Shown here: in pieces, positions 16,877 to 24,166 of the stretch
Layout of the letters: every line of letters begins with the position of its first letter
Numbering within the stretch: the stretch's first letter is position 1
Assembly (NCBI RefSeq): GCF_020707215.1
Contig: NZ_JAJFET010000004.1
Location: forward strand, 1 to 64,000
Source: Sphingomonas sp. PL-96
Lineage (GTDB): Bacteria > Pseudomonadota > Alphaproteobacteria > Sphingomonadales > Sphingomonadaceae
Direction of reading: 5' to 3'
Length of the DNA stretch: 64,000 nucleotides
The notes under the pieces: generated by a model
Seen by the model: the letters and a program-made list of their open reading frames with translations, nothing else
Told to the model about the DNA's origin: nothing
Databases searched by the model: none
Position numbers and translations under genes: made by a program

Positions 16877-16990
16877 TCAGGCACACGCAAGCCTGGGCTG
16901 ATCGCCAACTTGCCTGAGCTGCTCGAACTCGGCGGCTGCGATAGGCTTCCCATAGAGCCATCCCTGCCCCGCATGTTCCGAACCGCCAGG
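16877..16990 (-). pseudogene. Remnant of an EAL-domain (c-di-GMP phosphodiesterase) C-terminus
   Basis: The minus-strand frame ending at 16877 reads HAGQGWLYGKPIAAAEFEQL, which matches the QGYLFGRPMPAEEFE-type end of EAL domains, followed by a short tail and stop. Upstream of this the frame loses similarity and no other EAL motif (EAL, DDFGTG, KID) is visible, so only about 35-40 residues survive. It is interpreted as the stump of a deleted gene. It has no start site of its own. Confidence 0.55.
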
Positions 16991-17136
16991 TTTTCGGTCC
17001 ATTCGAGCCCGATCAACTCGGGAGCCGCGTGATGTCGCGCTAACAGTGCCCCCCTTCACCGCGCCGTCGCACTCGCCGCACCCATGGTTTTGCCACGTCA
17101 CCAGCCGTCCGCAGGCGGTCCGGAAGTTCCACTCAA

Positions 17137-17161
17137 GGAACGATGCCCCGGCACGCGCGTA
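17137..17161 (+). promoter_or_regulatory. EcfG-type promoter for the 78-residue secreted protein
   Basis: GGAAC-N16-CGTA matches the EcfG consensus except for the last base and lies 42 bases before the start codon at 17204. Confidence 0.5.
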
Positions 17162-17203
17162 GTGCCGGTCCCTGCCCGGCATCCGGGCGCAAGAGGACGA
17201 CAG

Positions 17204-17440
17204 ATGAAGATCAGCAAAATCGTTGCCACGGCCGGCCTCATGCTCGCCGCTCTCGGTGCCGGCACGAGCGCAGAGGCGCAGCGCCACAATGGCGATCGGG
17301 ATCATGGCCGTTACGAGCAGCGCGACGACCGTGGTCACCACTACGGGCGCAATGATCGTCGTCGTCACCAAGCTCGCAAGCACCACCAGCGCTGCCGCAC
17401 CGTGTGGCGCCATCACCATCGCCAGCGCGTCTGTCGCTGA
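17204..17440 (+). CDS. Small secreted His/Arg-rich protein
   Basis: The 78-residue product has a clear signal peptide (MKISKIVATAGLMLAALGAG, cleavage after AEAQ) and a mature part very rich in His, Arg, Asp and Tyr. It ends in RCRTVWRHHHRQRVCR, whose two Cys could form a disulfide. Short periplasmic proteins ending in this CxTVWRHHxR-type pattern are common in sphingomonads but uncharacterised; metal binding is a guess from the His content. AGAGGACG precedes the ATG. An EcfG-like promoter is upstream. Confidence 0.75.
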   Translation: MKISKIVATAGLMLAALGAGTSAEAQRHNGDRDHGRYEQRDDRGHHYGRNDRRRHQARKHHQRCRTVWRHHHRQRVCR

Positions 17441-17450
17441 GCCAAGCCGG

Positions 17451-17477
17451 GCAGGGCGGCGGTGATGGCCGCCCTGC
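17451..17477 (+). terminator. Hairpin behind the 78-residue gene
   Basis: GCAGGGCGGC and GCCGCCCTGC form a perfect 10-bp stem around a 7-base loop, 11 bases after the stop codon. No T run follows. Confidence 0.45.
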
Positions 17478-17620
17478 GCCACGGCACCCAACGCTTTCGA
17501 CACCCGCCTGGTGGAGGCCGGGATCGGCCGGCCGGTGCTGGACGCGCTAGGCAAGCCGCCATGCTGCCCCCGAGCCGGAAGCCGGGCGAGGCCGAAGCTG
17601 TGAGAGGCGCGGCACGCCAG

Positions 17621-17720
17621 ACACGCTACGCCACACGATCGTCACGGAGCTGCCCGCGCGGCGTACTAGAGGTGCAGATCAGCAGCCGCCGGGCACATCG
17701 GCGAGGGCACGAAACCGTCG
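17621..17720 (+). pseudogene. Decayed tyrosine-recombinase (phage integrase) fragment
   Basis: Three adjacent reading frames, read in order, give TLRHTIVTELPAR, then RGVLEVQIS, then AAGHIGEGTK. Together they resemble the LRHT..ATELRRRGVP..I...LGH box of tyrosine recombinases, broken by two frameshifts and a stop. The fragment points at tRNA-Ala about 100 bases downstream, the usual position for an integrase. No N-terminal part is seen and the tyrosine region is not recognisable. Confidence 0.42.
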
Positions 17721-17816
17721 GCACTTGCGGCCCCGGCGCGGTCCCGAAAGCGTCAGCTTGTCAGCGGTTCGTGGAGATCAGCATGCCGCGAGCGGCCAGA
17801 ATGCTGGGATGCGGGG

Positions 17817-17892
17817 TGGTGGAGCTGAGGGGAATCGAACCCCTGACCTCTGCAGTGCGATTGCAGCGCTCTCCCATCTGAGCTACAGCCCC
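17817..17892 (-). tRNA. tRNA-Ala (CGC)
   Basis: The reverse strand folds as a 76-nt tRNA: acceptor stem GGGGCTG/CAGCTCC, D-arm GCTCAGATGGGAGAGC, anticodon stem CTGCA/TGCAG with loop ATCGCAC (anticodon CGC, codon GCG), T-loop GGTTCGATTCC, and encoded ACCA. Confidence 0.95.
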
Positions 17893-18018
17893 GCCCCGTT
17901 CCCGGCAGCGCCGGGGCTGCTCCCTTAGCCGGGGTTTCGAGGCGATGCAACCGCCCCTTCATTCACCGCACCTGCCCGATGCTGCGCCGAACGGCCTGTC
18001 GTGCGCGACAAGGCGTCC

Positions 18019-18043
18019 GGAACCTCGAAATCTCTAACCTGTT
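18019..18043 (+). promoter_or_regulatory. EcfG-type promoter for the RDY-repeat DUF2171 gene
   Basis: GGAAC-N16-TGTT (followed by AT) differs from the EcfG consensus by one base and lies 63 bases before the start codon at 18107. Confidence 0.45.
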
Positions 18044-18106
18044 ATAAATCCCGGAAGCTGCGCCATGAGACGCGGCGCCGCAGGATGACGTTTCAGGAGA
18101 CGACCC

Positions 18107-19492
18107 ATGGCGTACGAACGCTACCCCCGCGGAGGTGATTCTGCGGGTGATTACGGCCAAGATTATGGCTCCGGTCGCGACTACACCTACTCCAGCGCTC
18201 GCGACTATGCTGCCGCCGGCCAGGACCCGAACCGTGGGCGCGGACGCGGCGGCTATGGCCGCGACGAAAACCGCAGCTACAGCGACCGCGACTATGGCCG
18301 CAGCGACTATGGGCGCGGCGGCGATTATGGCAGCCGCGACTATGGCGCACGCCGCTTCAGCCAGAGCTCGGGCCAGCCCTATCGCGGCAGCTATGCCAGC
18401 GATGGCCATCGCTTCACCGATGTGGAGCAGGACGATCGCAGCTCGGATCGCGACGACCGCTATTCGGGCGAGCGCAATTCGGGCGGGCGCTATCTCGGCG
18501 ACCGCGACCACCCCAGCAACCATCACCACCGCGATTGGGGCAGTCGCGCCGACTTCGGCGACCGCGGCCAGACCAGCGGCTATGGCAACTATGCCGAGCG
18601 CGGCTTCCAGGATCGCAGCCACGGCAGCTCCCCTTATGGCGAGCGCAGCTACGGCGACCGTGACCGTGACCGGGGCCGTGAGCGCCAGGGCTATGGCGCG
18701 CAGAACCGCTATCGCGAAGATCGCGACGATCGCTCGCGCGGACGGCAGCAGGGCTATGACCATGACGACCGCGGCTTCCTGGAGCGCGCGGGCGACGAGG
18801 TCCGCTCGTGGTTCGGCGACGAGGAGGCCGAGCGCCGCCGCGAGATGGACCAGCGCTATGACGAGCAGCGCGAGCGCCACGAGGATCGCCATGACAGCGA
18901 CCCGCACTACCACAACTGGCGCAACGCGCAGATCGCCGAGATCGACCGCGACTATTTGGAATATCGCCAGGAGCATGCGAGCAAGTTCAGCAACGAGTTC
19001 AGCAGCTGGCGCACCGAGCGCCAGGGCCAGCGCTCGTCGCTGAACCGCGTGCAGGAGCATATGGAAGTCGTCGGCTCCGACGGGCAGCATGTCGGCACCG
19101 TGGACAAGGTTCGCGGCGACCGCATCCTGCTCACCAAGAACGATGTCGACGCGCATGGCCGCCACCACTCGATCCCGTCGCGCTGGATCGAGACAGTCGA
19201 CGACAAGGTGAAGATCCGCAAAACCGCCGAGGAGGCCAAGAGCCACTGGCGCGACGAGGAGCGCAACGAGTCGATGCTGGGCGACGATGCGCAGCGTTCG
19301 CCGGGCACGGATCGCACCACCGCCACCACCACTGGCGGCCTGGGCACGCCCGGCACCACGGGTACGCTGCCGACGATCGGATCGACCGCCAACACCGGCG
19401 GCACGTCGCAGACCGGCACTCCTGCCGGCAGCACGACCGGCGGCACGTCGACCGGCAGCACCACCCCTCAGGGCGGCTCGACCTTCCGCTGA
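18107..19492 (+). CDS. DUF2171 protein with a long Gly/Arg/Asp/Tyr/Ser-rich disordered region
   Basis: The 461-residue protein falls into three parts. Residues 1 to about 240 are low complexity, made of short repeats such as RDYG, SDRDYGRSDYGRGG and SYGDRDRDRGR. Residues about 250-315 are charged and helical (EAERRREMDQRYDEQRERHE). A DUF2171 domain follows (about 320-375; MEVVGSDGQHVGTVDKVRGD, then HSIPSRWIETVD), a PRC-barrel-like fold. The tail is Thr/Gly/Ser-rich. There is no signal peptide, so it is probably cytoplasmic. The ATG follows CAGGAGACG. DUF2171 function is unknown; the repeat composition resembles condensate-forming or nucleic-acid-binding regions, which is inference. A long open frame on the opposite strand is a compositional artefact. 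Confidence 0.82.
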   Translation: MAYERYPRGGDSAGDYGQDYGSGRDYTYSSARDYAAAGQDPNRGRGRGGYGRDENRSYSDRDYGRSDYGRGGDYGSRDYGARRFSQSSGQPYRGSYASDGHRFTDVEQDDRSSDRDDRYSGERNSGGRYLGDRDHPSNHHHRDWGSRADFGDRGQTSGYGNYAERGFQDRSHGSSPYGERSYGDRDRDRGRERQGYGAQNRYREDRDDRSRGRQQGYDHDDRGFLERAGDEVRSWFGDEEAERRREMDQRYDEQRERHEDRHDSDPHYHNWRNAQIAEIDRDYLEYRQEHASKFSNEFSSWRTERQGQRSSLNRVQEHMEVVGSDGQHVGTVDKVRGDRILLTKNDVDAHGRHHSIPSRWIETVDDKVKIRKTAEEAKSHWRDEERNESMLGDDAQRSPGTDRTTATTTGGLGTPGTTGTLPTIGSTANTGGTSQTGTPAGSTTGGTSTGSTTPQGGSTFR

Positions 19493-19540
19493 GCCCCCGA
19501 GCGCTGCCGGGCCGCCCCCCTGCCCGGCAGCACCTACGGC

Positions 19541-19572
19541 AAGGGCCCGGACTTCGCGTCCGGGCCCTTTTT
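19541..19572 (+). terminator. Rho-independent terminator
   Basis: An 11-bp stem AAGGGCCCGGA / TCCGGGCCCTT with a 7-base loop, running directly into TTT, ends the DUF2171 transcript. It is a textbook intrinsic terminator. Confidence 0.9.
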
Positions 19573-19608
19573 GTATCCGCCTGCAAGCGGACCGCGATCA
19601 GGCCGGCG

Positions 19609-20616
19609 TCACCATTCGACGCCGATCTTCCCGAAATGATCGCCGCTCTCCTGATGGCGAAAGGCATCGGCGAGCTGGTCGAGCGGAAAGCGGCGGTCGA
19701 CCACCGGGCGGATGCCGGTCGCCTCCAGCGCGGTGACGAACGCCTGCTGGTCGGCACGGCTGCCGACGATCAGGCCCTGGAGCCGCGCCTGCTTGGCCAT
19801 CAGCGCCGCCGTCGGCACCTCGCCCCCGCGTCCGGTCAGCACGCCGATCAGCGAGATATGCCCGCCGACCCGCACCGCCTCGATCGATTGCGCCAGCGTA
19901 CCCGGTCCGCCGACCTCGACGACATGGTCCACGCCCAGCCCGCCGGTCCAGTCGCGCACCGCACGGCCCCATTCGGCCTCCGTCCGATAGTTGAGCGTGA
20001 AATCGGCACCGAGCGCCCGCGCCCGTTCGAGCTTTTCGTCGGACGAGGAGGTGATCGCCACGCGCGCGCCGATCGCCTTGGCGAGCTGCAACGCCCAGAT
20101 CGACACGCCACCGGTGCCGAGCAGCAGCACCGTGTCGCCGGGCTTGAGATTGCCGTCGACCACCAGCGCCCGCCAGGCGGTGAGGCCAGCGGTGGTGATG
20201 GTCGCCGCCTCCACCGCGTCATAGCCCTGCGGCGCGCGGGTAAAGGCGGTGGCGGGCAGCACCACATGCTCCTGCGCGAAACCGTCGATGCCATCGCCCG
20301 GCGTGCGGCTGAAATCGCCCACGGTCGGCGGCCCGGCCAGCCAGTCGGGGAAGAAGCAGGACACCACCGTGTCACCCGGGGCAAACTCGGTCACGCCGTC
20401 GCCCACCGCTTCCACCACGCCGGCGCCATCCGCCATCGGCACGCGGCCATCGGCGGTCGGCATCACGCCGATCGCCACGCCATAGTCATGGTAGTTGAGC
20501 GAACTGCCGTGCAGCGCCACGCGGATCTCGCCCGGGCCGGGCTGGCCAGGGTCCGGCCGGTCCGCAAGACTCAGTTGGTCGAGACCGCCGGGGGCCGCCA
20601 ATGTCATCGCCTTCAT
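19609..20616 (-). CDS. NAD(P)-dependent alcohol dehydrogenase/quinone-oxidoreductase-like MDR protein
   Basis: The 335-residue medium-chain dehydrogenase has a GroES-like N-terminal domain (about 1-125) and a Rossmann domain (about 130-280) with LLLGTGGVSIWALQLAK. The catalytic zinc motif GHE is replaced by DGAG, and the structural-zinc cysteine cluster is absent. That points to the zinc-free quinone-oxidoreductase side of the family despite overall likeness to NAD(P)-dependent alcohol dehydrogenases. The ATG at 20616 follows GGAG. It stands alone. Confidence 0.85.
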   Translation of the reverse strand: MKAMTLAAPGGLDQLSLADRPDPGQPGPGEIRVALHGSSLNYHDYGVAIGVMPTADGRVPMADGAGVVEAVGDGVTEFAPGDTVVSCFFPDWLAGPPTVGDFSRTPGDGIDGFAQEHVVLPATAFTRAPQGYDAVEAATITTAGLTAWRALVVDGNLKPGDTVLLLGTGGVSIWALQLAKAIGARVAITSSSDEKLERARALGADFTLNYRTEAEWGRAVRDWTGGLGVDHVVEVGGPGTLAQSIEAVRVGGHISLIGVLTGRGGEVPTAALMAKQARLQGLIVGSRADQQAFVTALEATGIRPVVDRRFPLDQLADAFRHQESGDHFGKIGVEW

Positions 20617-20683
20617 GCTGTGCTCCATGTTGTGAGGCATGCAGCGACAACGTGCCGGGCGGCGCAGGTCTCCGCGGGTGCGA

Positions 20684-20863
20684 TCAGTGCAGCTTGGCGA
20701 TCGACAGCCCGTCTTCCTTTGCGCGCTGCTTCACGGACTCCTCGCTGCGGGTCAGCGCCTTTGCGATCGCCTTGAGCGCCATGCCCTTCTTGGCGAGCGT
20801 GTGCAGCTTCTGGACCTCGTCGGGCCGCCAGGGCTGGCGGTGGCGTTCGAACTTCTCGGCCAT
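20684..20863 (-). CDS. 59-residue Myb/SANT-like DNA-binding protein
   Basis: This short frame encodes MAEKFERHRQPWRPDEVQKL followed by HTLAKKGMALKAIAKALTRS and EESVKQRAKEDGL. A Trp-centred first helix followed by a helix-turn-helix (KAIAKALTRSEESVKQRAK) fits a single Myb/SANT-like or GcrA-like trihelical domain occupying the whole protein. The start follows a GAAAC-rich stretch with a weak ribosome site; coding character and fold are the main evidence. A DNA-binding or regulatory role is inferred. Upstream lies a copy of repeat family A. Confidence 0.7.
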   Translation of the reverse strand: MAEKFERHRQPWRPDEVQKLHTLAKKGMALKAIAKALTRSEESVKQRAKEDGLSIAKLH

Positions 20864-20888
20864 GATGTTTCCTTCTTACCTCCGGACC

Positions 20889-21001
20889 TTCCGTTCGTCT
20901 CGAGCAGGGATCGAGCTTGTCGAAAGCCCGTGTCGAGAGAGCCGCGGCCCGTTCTCGATACGCCGTCTCGACAAGCTCGACGGCACTCGAACCGAACGGA
21001 A
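20889..21001. repeat. Intergenic palindromic repeat, family A copy 1
   Basis: The element is bounded by TTCCGTTCG and CGAACGGAA. Inside, CGAGCAGGGATCGAGCTTG and TCGACAAGCTCGACGG form an imperfect long palindrome around a TCTCGATACGCCGTCTCGA core. The same core (GTCTCGA...TATCGA) recurs in three other gaps of this window. Confidence 0.75.
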
Positions 21002-21023
21002 AGGGGCTGGTTGTGGATCCCGA

Positions 21024-21473
21024 CTACCCCGCCCGTGCGAGCTTCACCAGCAGCGTGTCGAGCGCCTGGAGGAACCGCGAGCGGTCGGCCTTCGAGAAGG
21101 GCGGCGGGCCGCCAATCTGGTCGCCGCCCGCGCGCAGGTCGGCCATGATCGCGCGCACCGCGATGGCGCTGCCGATCGAGGCGGTGGTGAACGGCTTGCC
21201 ATTGGGCGCGATCACGCCCGCCCCCGCTTTCAGGGCGCGATCGGCAAGCAGGATGTCGGCGGTGACCACCACGGATCGTGCGTCGGCATGTTCGGCGATC
21301 CAGTCGTCGGCCGCGTCGAAGCCGCTGTCGACCACCACCCGCTCGACACCCGGCGGCACGCGCAGCCAGCTGTTGCTGACGATCGTCACCGGCACGCCGT
21401 GCCGTTCGGCGACGCGGTACACCTCGTCCTTCACCGGACAGGCGTCGGCGTCGACCAGCACGCGCATGGCCAT
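21024..21473 (-). CDS. yaiI: YaiI/YqxD family protein (DUF188)
   Basis: The 149-residue protein matches the YaiI/YqxD family along its full length: VLVDADACPVKDEVYRVAERH at the start, then VVVDSGFDAADDWIAEHA, VVTADILLADRAL, NGKPFT and GGPPPFSKADRSRFLQALD. These features suggest a PIN-like nuclease fold with Asp residues at the N-terminus, but the function is unproven. The start lies 2 bases past the stop of the Gre-factor gene, so it is the last gene of a tight ypfJ-gre-yaiI operon. Confidence 0.92.
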   Translation of the reverse strand: MAMRVLVDADACPVKDEVYRVAERHGVPVTIVSNSWLRVPPGVERVVVDSGFDAADDWIAEHADARSVVVTADILLADRALKAGAGVIAPNGKPFTTASIGSAIAVRAIMADLRAGGDQIGGPPPFSKADRSRFLQALDTLLVKLARAG

Positions 21474-21475
21474 GC

Positions 21476-21952
21476 TCAGCCCGCCTGCTCCGCGGTCGGG
21501 CGGACGTCGAGCACCTCGATCGCGGCGGTGCGCCCGCCAAAATCGACCAGCTCGCCCGCCTCCGCACCGGTCATCGCCACCGCCAGCGGCGCCGTGAAGG
21601 GGATCAGGCCCGCAGCGGGATCCGCCTCGTCGCTGCCGACCAGCGCGACGGTGCGGGTCTGGCCGTTCAGGCGGAAGGTGACGCAGGCGCCGAACGCGAC
21701 CTCCCCCTCCGGCGGCGGCGGGGCGACGGTCGCGGTGGAGAAGCGCGCGTGCCAGTAGCGCAGGTCGCGCTTCAACACGGTGCGCTGTTCCGCATCCGCC
21801 TCGGCCGCGACCGCCGCCTCCAGCCGCGCGACCTCCGCCTCGATCTTCGCCAGGCCGCGCCGGGTCACCAGATTGGGGCCGGGCGGCAAGGGCAGCTCGA
21901 ACTTCGGCTCCTTGTGCTCGTCATCTCCGTCCCGTCGAAAGGCCACGCTCAT
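21476..21952 (-). CDS. greB: GreA/GreB-family transcript cleavage factor
   Basis: The 158-residue protein has the N-terminal coiled coil of Gre factors (NLVTRRGLAKIEAEVARLEA.., about residues 25-80) and the C-terminal FKBP-like domain (about 85-158; GACVTFRLNGQTRTVALVGSDEADPAAGLI). It would bind the RNA polymerase secondary channel and stimulate cleavage of backtracked RNA. Assignment to GreB rather than GreA follows the GreB-like phrase VALVGSDEAD and is moderate. The ATG at 21952 is 4 bases from the upstream stop (TGACCGGATG), so coupling is likely. Confidence 0.8.
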   Translation of the reverse strand: MSVAFRRDGDDEHKEPKFELPLPPGPNLVTRRGLAKIEAEVARLEAAVAAEADAEQRTVLKRDLRYWHARFSTATVAPPPPEGEVAFGACVTFRLNGQTRTVALVGSDEADPAAGLIPFTAPLAVAMTGAEAGELVDFGGRTAAIEVLDVRPTAEQAG

Positions 21953-21956
21953 CCGG

Positions 21957-22856
21957 TCAAATCGCTCCGCTGAAGGTATCGCAGCGCGCCGGATCACCCG
22001 ATTCCAGCCCGGTGCGCAACCACTTCATGCGCTGCGCTGAGGTGCCGTGGGTGAAGCTTTCCGGCACGACGCGGCCCTGCGACTGCTGCTGAAGCGTGTC
22101 GTCGCCGATCGCCTGCGCCGCGCGCATGCCCTCCTCGACATCGCCCGGTTCAATGCGGTCGCGGTTGCGCGCCGCCCAGACGCCGGCATAGCAATCCGCC
22201 TGCAGCTCCAGCCGGACCGAAGCCGCATTGCCCTCCGCCTGGCTCGACCGCTGCTGGATCGCCGTCACCTTTTCGGACGTGCCGGTCAGGTTCTGAATGT
22301 GATGGCCGACCTCATGCGCGATCACATAGGCCTGGGCAAAGTCGCCGGCCGCGCCGAAACGCTGGCTGAGTTCGTCGAAGAAGCTCGTGTCGAGGTACAC
22401 GCCCTGGTCCGGTGGGCAGTAGAACGGCCCCATCGCCGACTGCGCCGCGCCGCAGCCTGAGGGCGCATTCCGCTGGTAGAAGTTGATCGTCGCCGGCTGG
22501 TAGGTGCTGCCCTGTTGCTGGAAGATCTGCCCCCAGGTCTGCTCGGTTGAGGTCATCACCCGGCACGAGAACAGCTCGGCTTGCGTGTCGCAGGCAACGT
22601 TGCCGTTGCTGCCGCCGGCCACCTGGCCCTGGCGCGCGCTCTGGCCGCCGCCGCCGCCCAGGATGCCGCCGCCGCCGCTCATCATCAGATAGCCGACGAC
22701 GACCACCGCCAGGATGGCGAAGCTGCCGCAGCCCATGCGGCCACGGCCAAGGATCAGCGGGAGCAGGCCCAGCAGGCCGAAGCCGCCGCCCCCACCCCCG
22801 CCGCCGCTGCCCAGGTCGCGCGCATTCCGTGTCGGATCGAGATCGTCGAGACGCAT
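21957..22856 (-). CDS. ypfJ: YpfJ-type neutral zinc metallopeptidase
   Basis: The 299-residue protein starts with MRLDDLDPTRNARDLG, a glycine-rich stretch and one transmembrane helix (about residues 40-60). The extracytoplasmic catalytic domain follows, with the zinc motif HEVGHHIQNL (about residue 180) and the family-typical ELQADCYAGVWA and GTSAQRMKWLRTGL near the end. The family is widespread, but its substrate is unknown. It is the first gene of the operon with the Gre factor and YaiI. Confidence 0.9.
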   Translation of the reverse strand: MRLDDLDPTRNARDLGSGGGGGGGGFGLLGLLPLILGRGRMGCGSFAILAVVVVGYLMMSGGGGILGGGGGQSARQGQVAGGSNGNVACDTQAELFSCRVMTSTEQTWGQIFQQQGSTYQPATINFYQRNAPSGCGAAQSAMGPFYCPPDQGVYLDTSFFDELSQRFGAAGDFAQAYVIAHEVGHHIQNLTGTSEKVTAIQQRSSQAEGNAASVRLELQADCYAGVWAARNRDRIEPGDVEEGMRAAQAIGDDTLQQQSQGRVVPESFTHGTSAQRMKWLRTGLESGDPARCDTFSGAI

Positions 22857-22980
22857 GGCGCCATCCCCGTTCGTTGAAGCTCCGCAATTAAATGCGCGGA
22901 ACGCCGGGACGTTGCACGCAGCGCCGAATGTGCGCCTGCCCAGTTGATGCCGGCTCGCGATCGGTCCATGCTCGCCTGCA

Positions 22981-24150
22981 ATGGCCGATGCCGATCCCAG
23001 CCTGCGCCGGACCCGACGCAGCCGTGCCCTTCCCCTGCCCGATTGCGTGGCGCTGGTGCTGCAAGGCGGCGGCGCGCTTGGCAGCTACCAGGCGGGCGTG
23101 ATCGAGGAACTCGAGGGCGCTGGCATCGAGATCGACTGGGTCGCCGGCATCTCGATCGGCGCGGTCAATGCAGCCATCATCGCCGGCAACCCGCCCGAAC
23201 GCCGGCTGGAGCGGCTGCGCGCCTTCTGGGAACTGGCCAGCAGTGCCCTGCCGCGCTTCCCGATCTTTCCCGACGACCAGGTGCGGGAAGCGGTGCACGA
23301 AATGTCGGCCGCGTTCGTGCTCGGCAACGGCGTGCCCGGCTTCTTCCGCCCGCGCTTCTGGCCGCCGACCCTGGCGGTCCCAGGCACGCCCGAGGCGCTG
23401 AGCTTCTACGACACCACGCCCTTGCGTGAGACGCTGGACGAGCTGATCGACTGGGACCTGCTCAACGAAGGGCCGGTCCGGCTTTCGGTGGGTGCGGTCG
23501 ACCTGGAGAGCGGCAACTTCGCCTATTTCGACACGCGCGAGCGGCGGATCGATGCGCGCCACATCATGGCTTCGGGCGCGCTGCCGCCGGGCCTGCCGCC
23601 GGTCGAGATCGACGGGCGCTGGTACTGGGACGGCGGGCTCGTCTCCAACACGCCGCTTACCCATGTTCTCGACCATCAGGACGCCGAGATGCTGGTGTTC
23701 CAGGTCGATCTCTTCCCGGCCGAGGCCGAACTGCCGCGCACGCTGACGGACGTGCTGGCGCGCGAGAAGGAAATCCGTTTTTCCAGCCGCACCCGCCAGG
23801 TGAGCGACGAGCGCATGAAGCTGCGCCAGGAGCGCGAGGCGATCCGCAAGGTGCTGGCGAAGCTTCCGGCCGAGCTGCGCGCGGACGACGACGTGCGGAC
23901 GCTTGCCGCGATGGCTGCCGAAATGCCGGTCAGCCTGGTCCACCTGATCTACCGCGCAAATGCTTGGGAGGGCGGATCGCGCGACTTCGAATTTTCGGCG
24001 CGCACCATGCACGAACATTGGGCCGCCGGCCGCGCGGCGGTTGCCGAGACGATGGCGAACGCGCAGGTGGTCGCCGCCAACATGCTCGACGGCAAGACTG
24101 CCGCCTACGACCTCACCCGCACACCGCCGGCCCCGCCGGCGGGGCGCTGA
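22981..24150 (+). CDS. Patatin-like phospholipase with DUF3734
   Basis: The 389-residue protein has the patatin core (about residues 22-220): oxyanion loop LQGGGALGSYQAG, nucleophile elbow GISIGAVNA (Ser60), and catalytic Asp in WDGGLVSNTP. A C-terminal DUF3734 region (about 230-375) follows. This architecture is frequently found next to 3-hydroxybutyrate dehydrogenase, as here (16 bases apart). A role in polyhydroxybutyrate mobilisation or lipid turnover is therefore inferred; the enzyme activity is a hydrolase of acyl esters. It has no signal peptide. Confidence 0.88.
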   Translation: MADADPSLRRTRRSRALPLPDCVALVLQGGGALGSYQAGVIEELEGAGIEIDWVAGISIGAVNAAIIAGNPPERRLERLRAFWELASSALPRFPIFPDDQVREAVHEMSAAFVLGNGVPGFFRPRFWPPTLAVPGTPEALSFYDTTPLRETLDELIDWDLLNEGPVRLSVGAVDLESGNFAYFDTRERRIDARHIMASGALPPGLPPVEIDGRWYWDGGLVSNTPLTHVLDHQDAEMLVFQVDLFPAEAELPRTLTDVLAREKEIRFSSRTRQVSDERMKLRQEREAIRKVLAKLPAELRADDDVRTLAAMAAEMPVSLVHLIYRANAWEGGSRDFEFSARTMHEHWAAGRAAVAETMANAQVVAANMLDGKTAAYDLTRTPPAPPAGR

Positions 24151-24166
24151 CCAGAAAGGCACTGCC

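Noticed and set aside
17963..19246. Minus-strand frame of 427 codons, very Ala/Ile/Val-rich
   Set aside because: It is the complement of the RDY/Gly-rich repeat gene; the hydrophobic look comes from repeat codons read backward. It spans the promoter and lacks a ribosome site.
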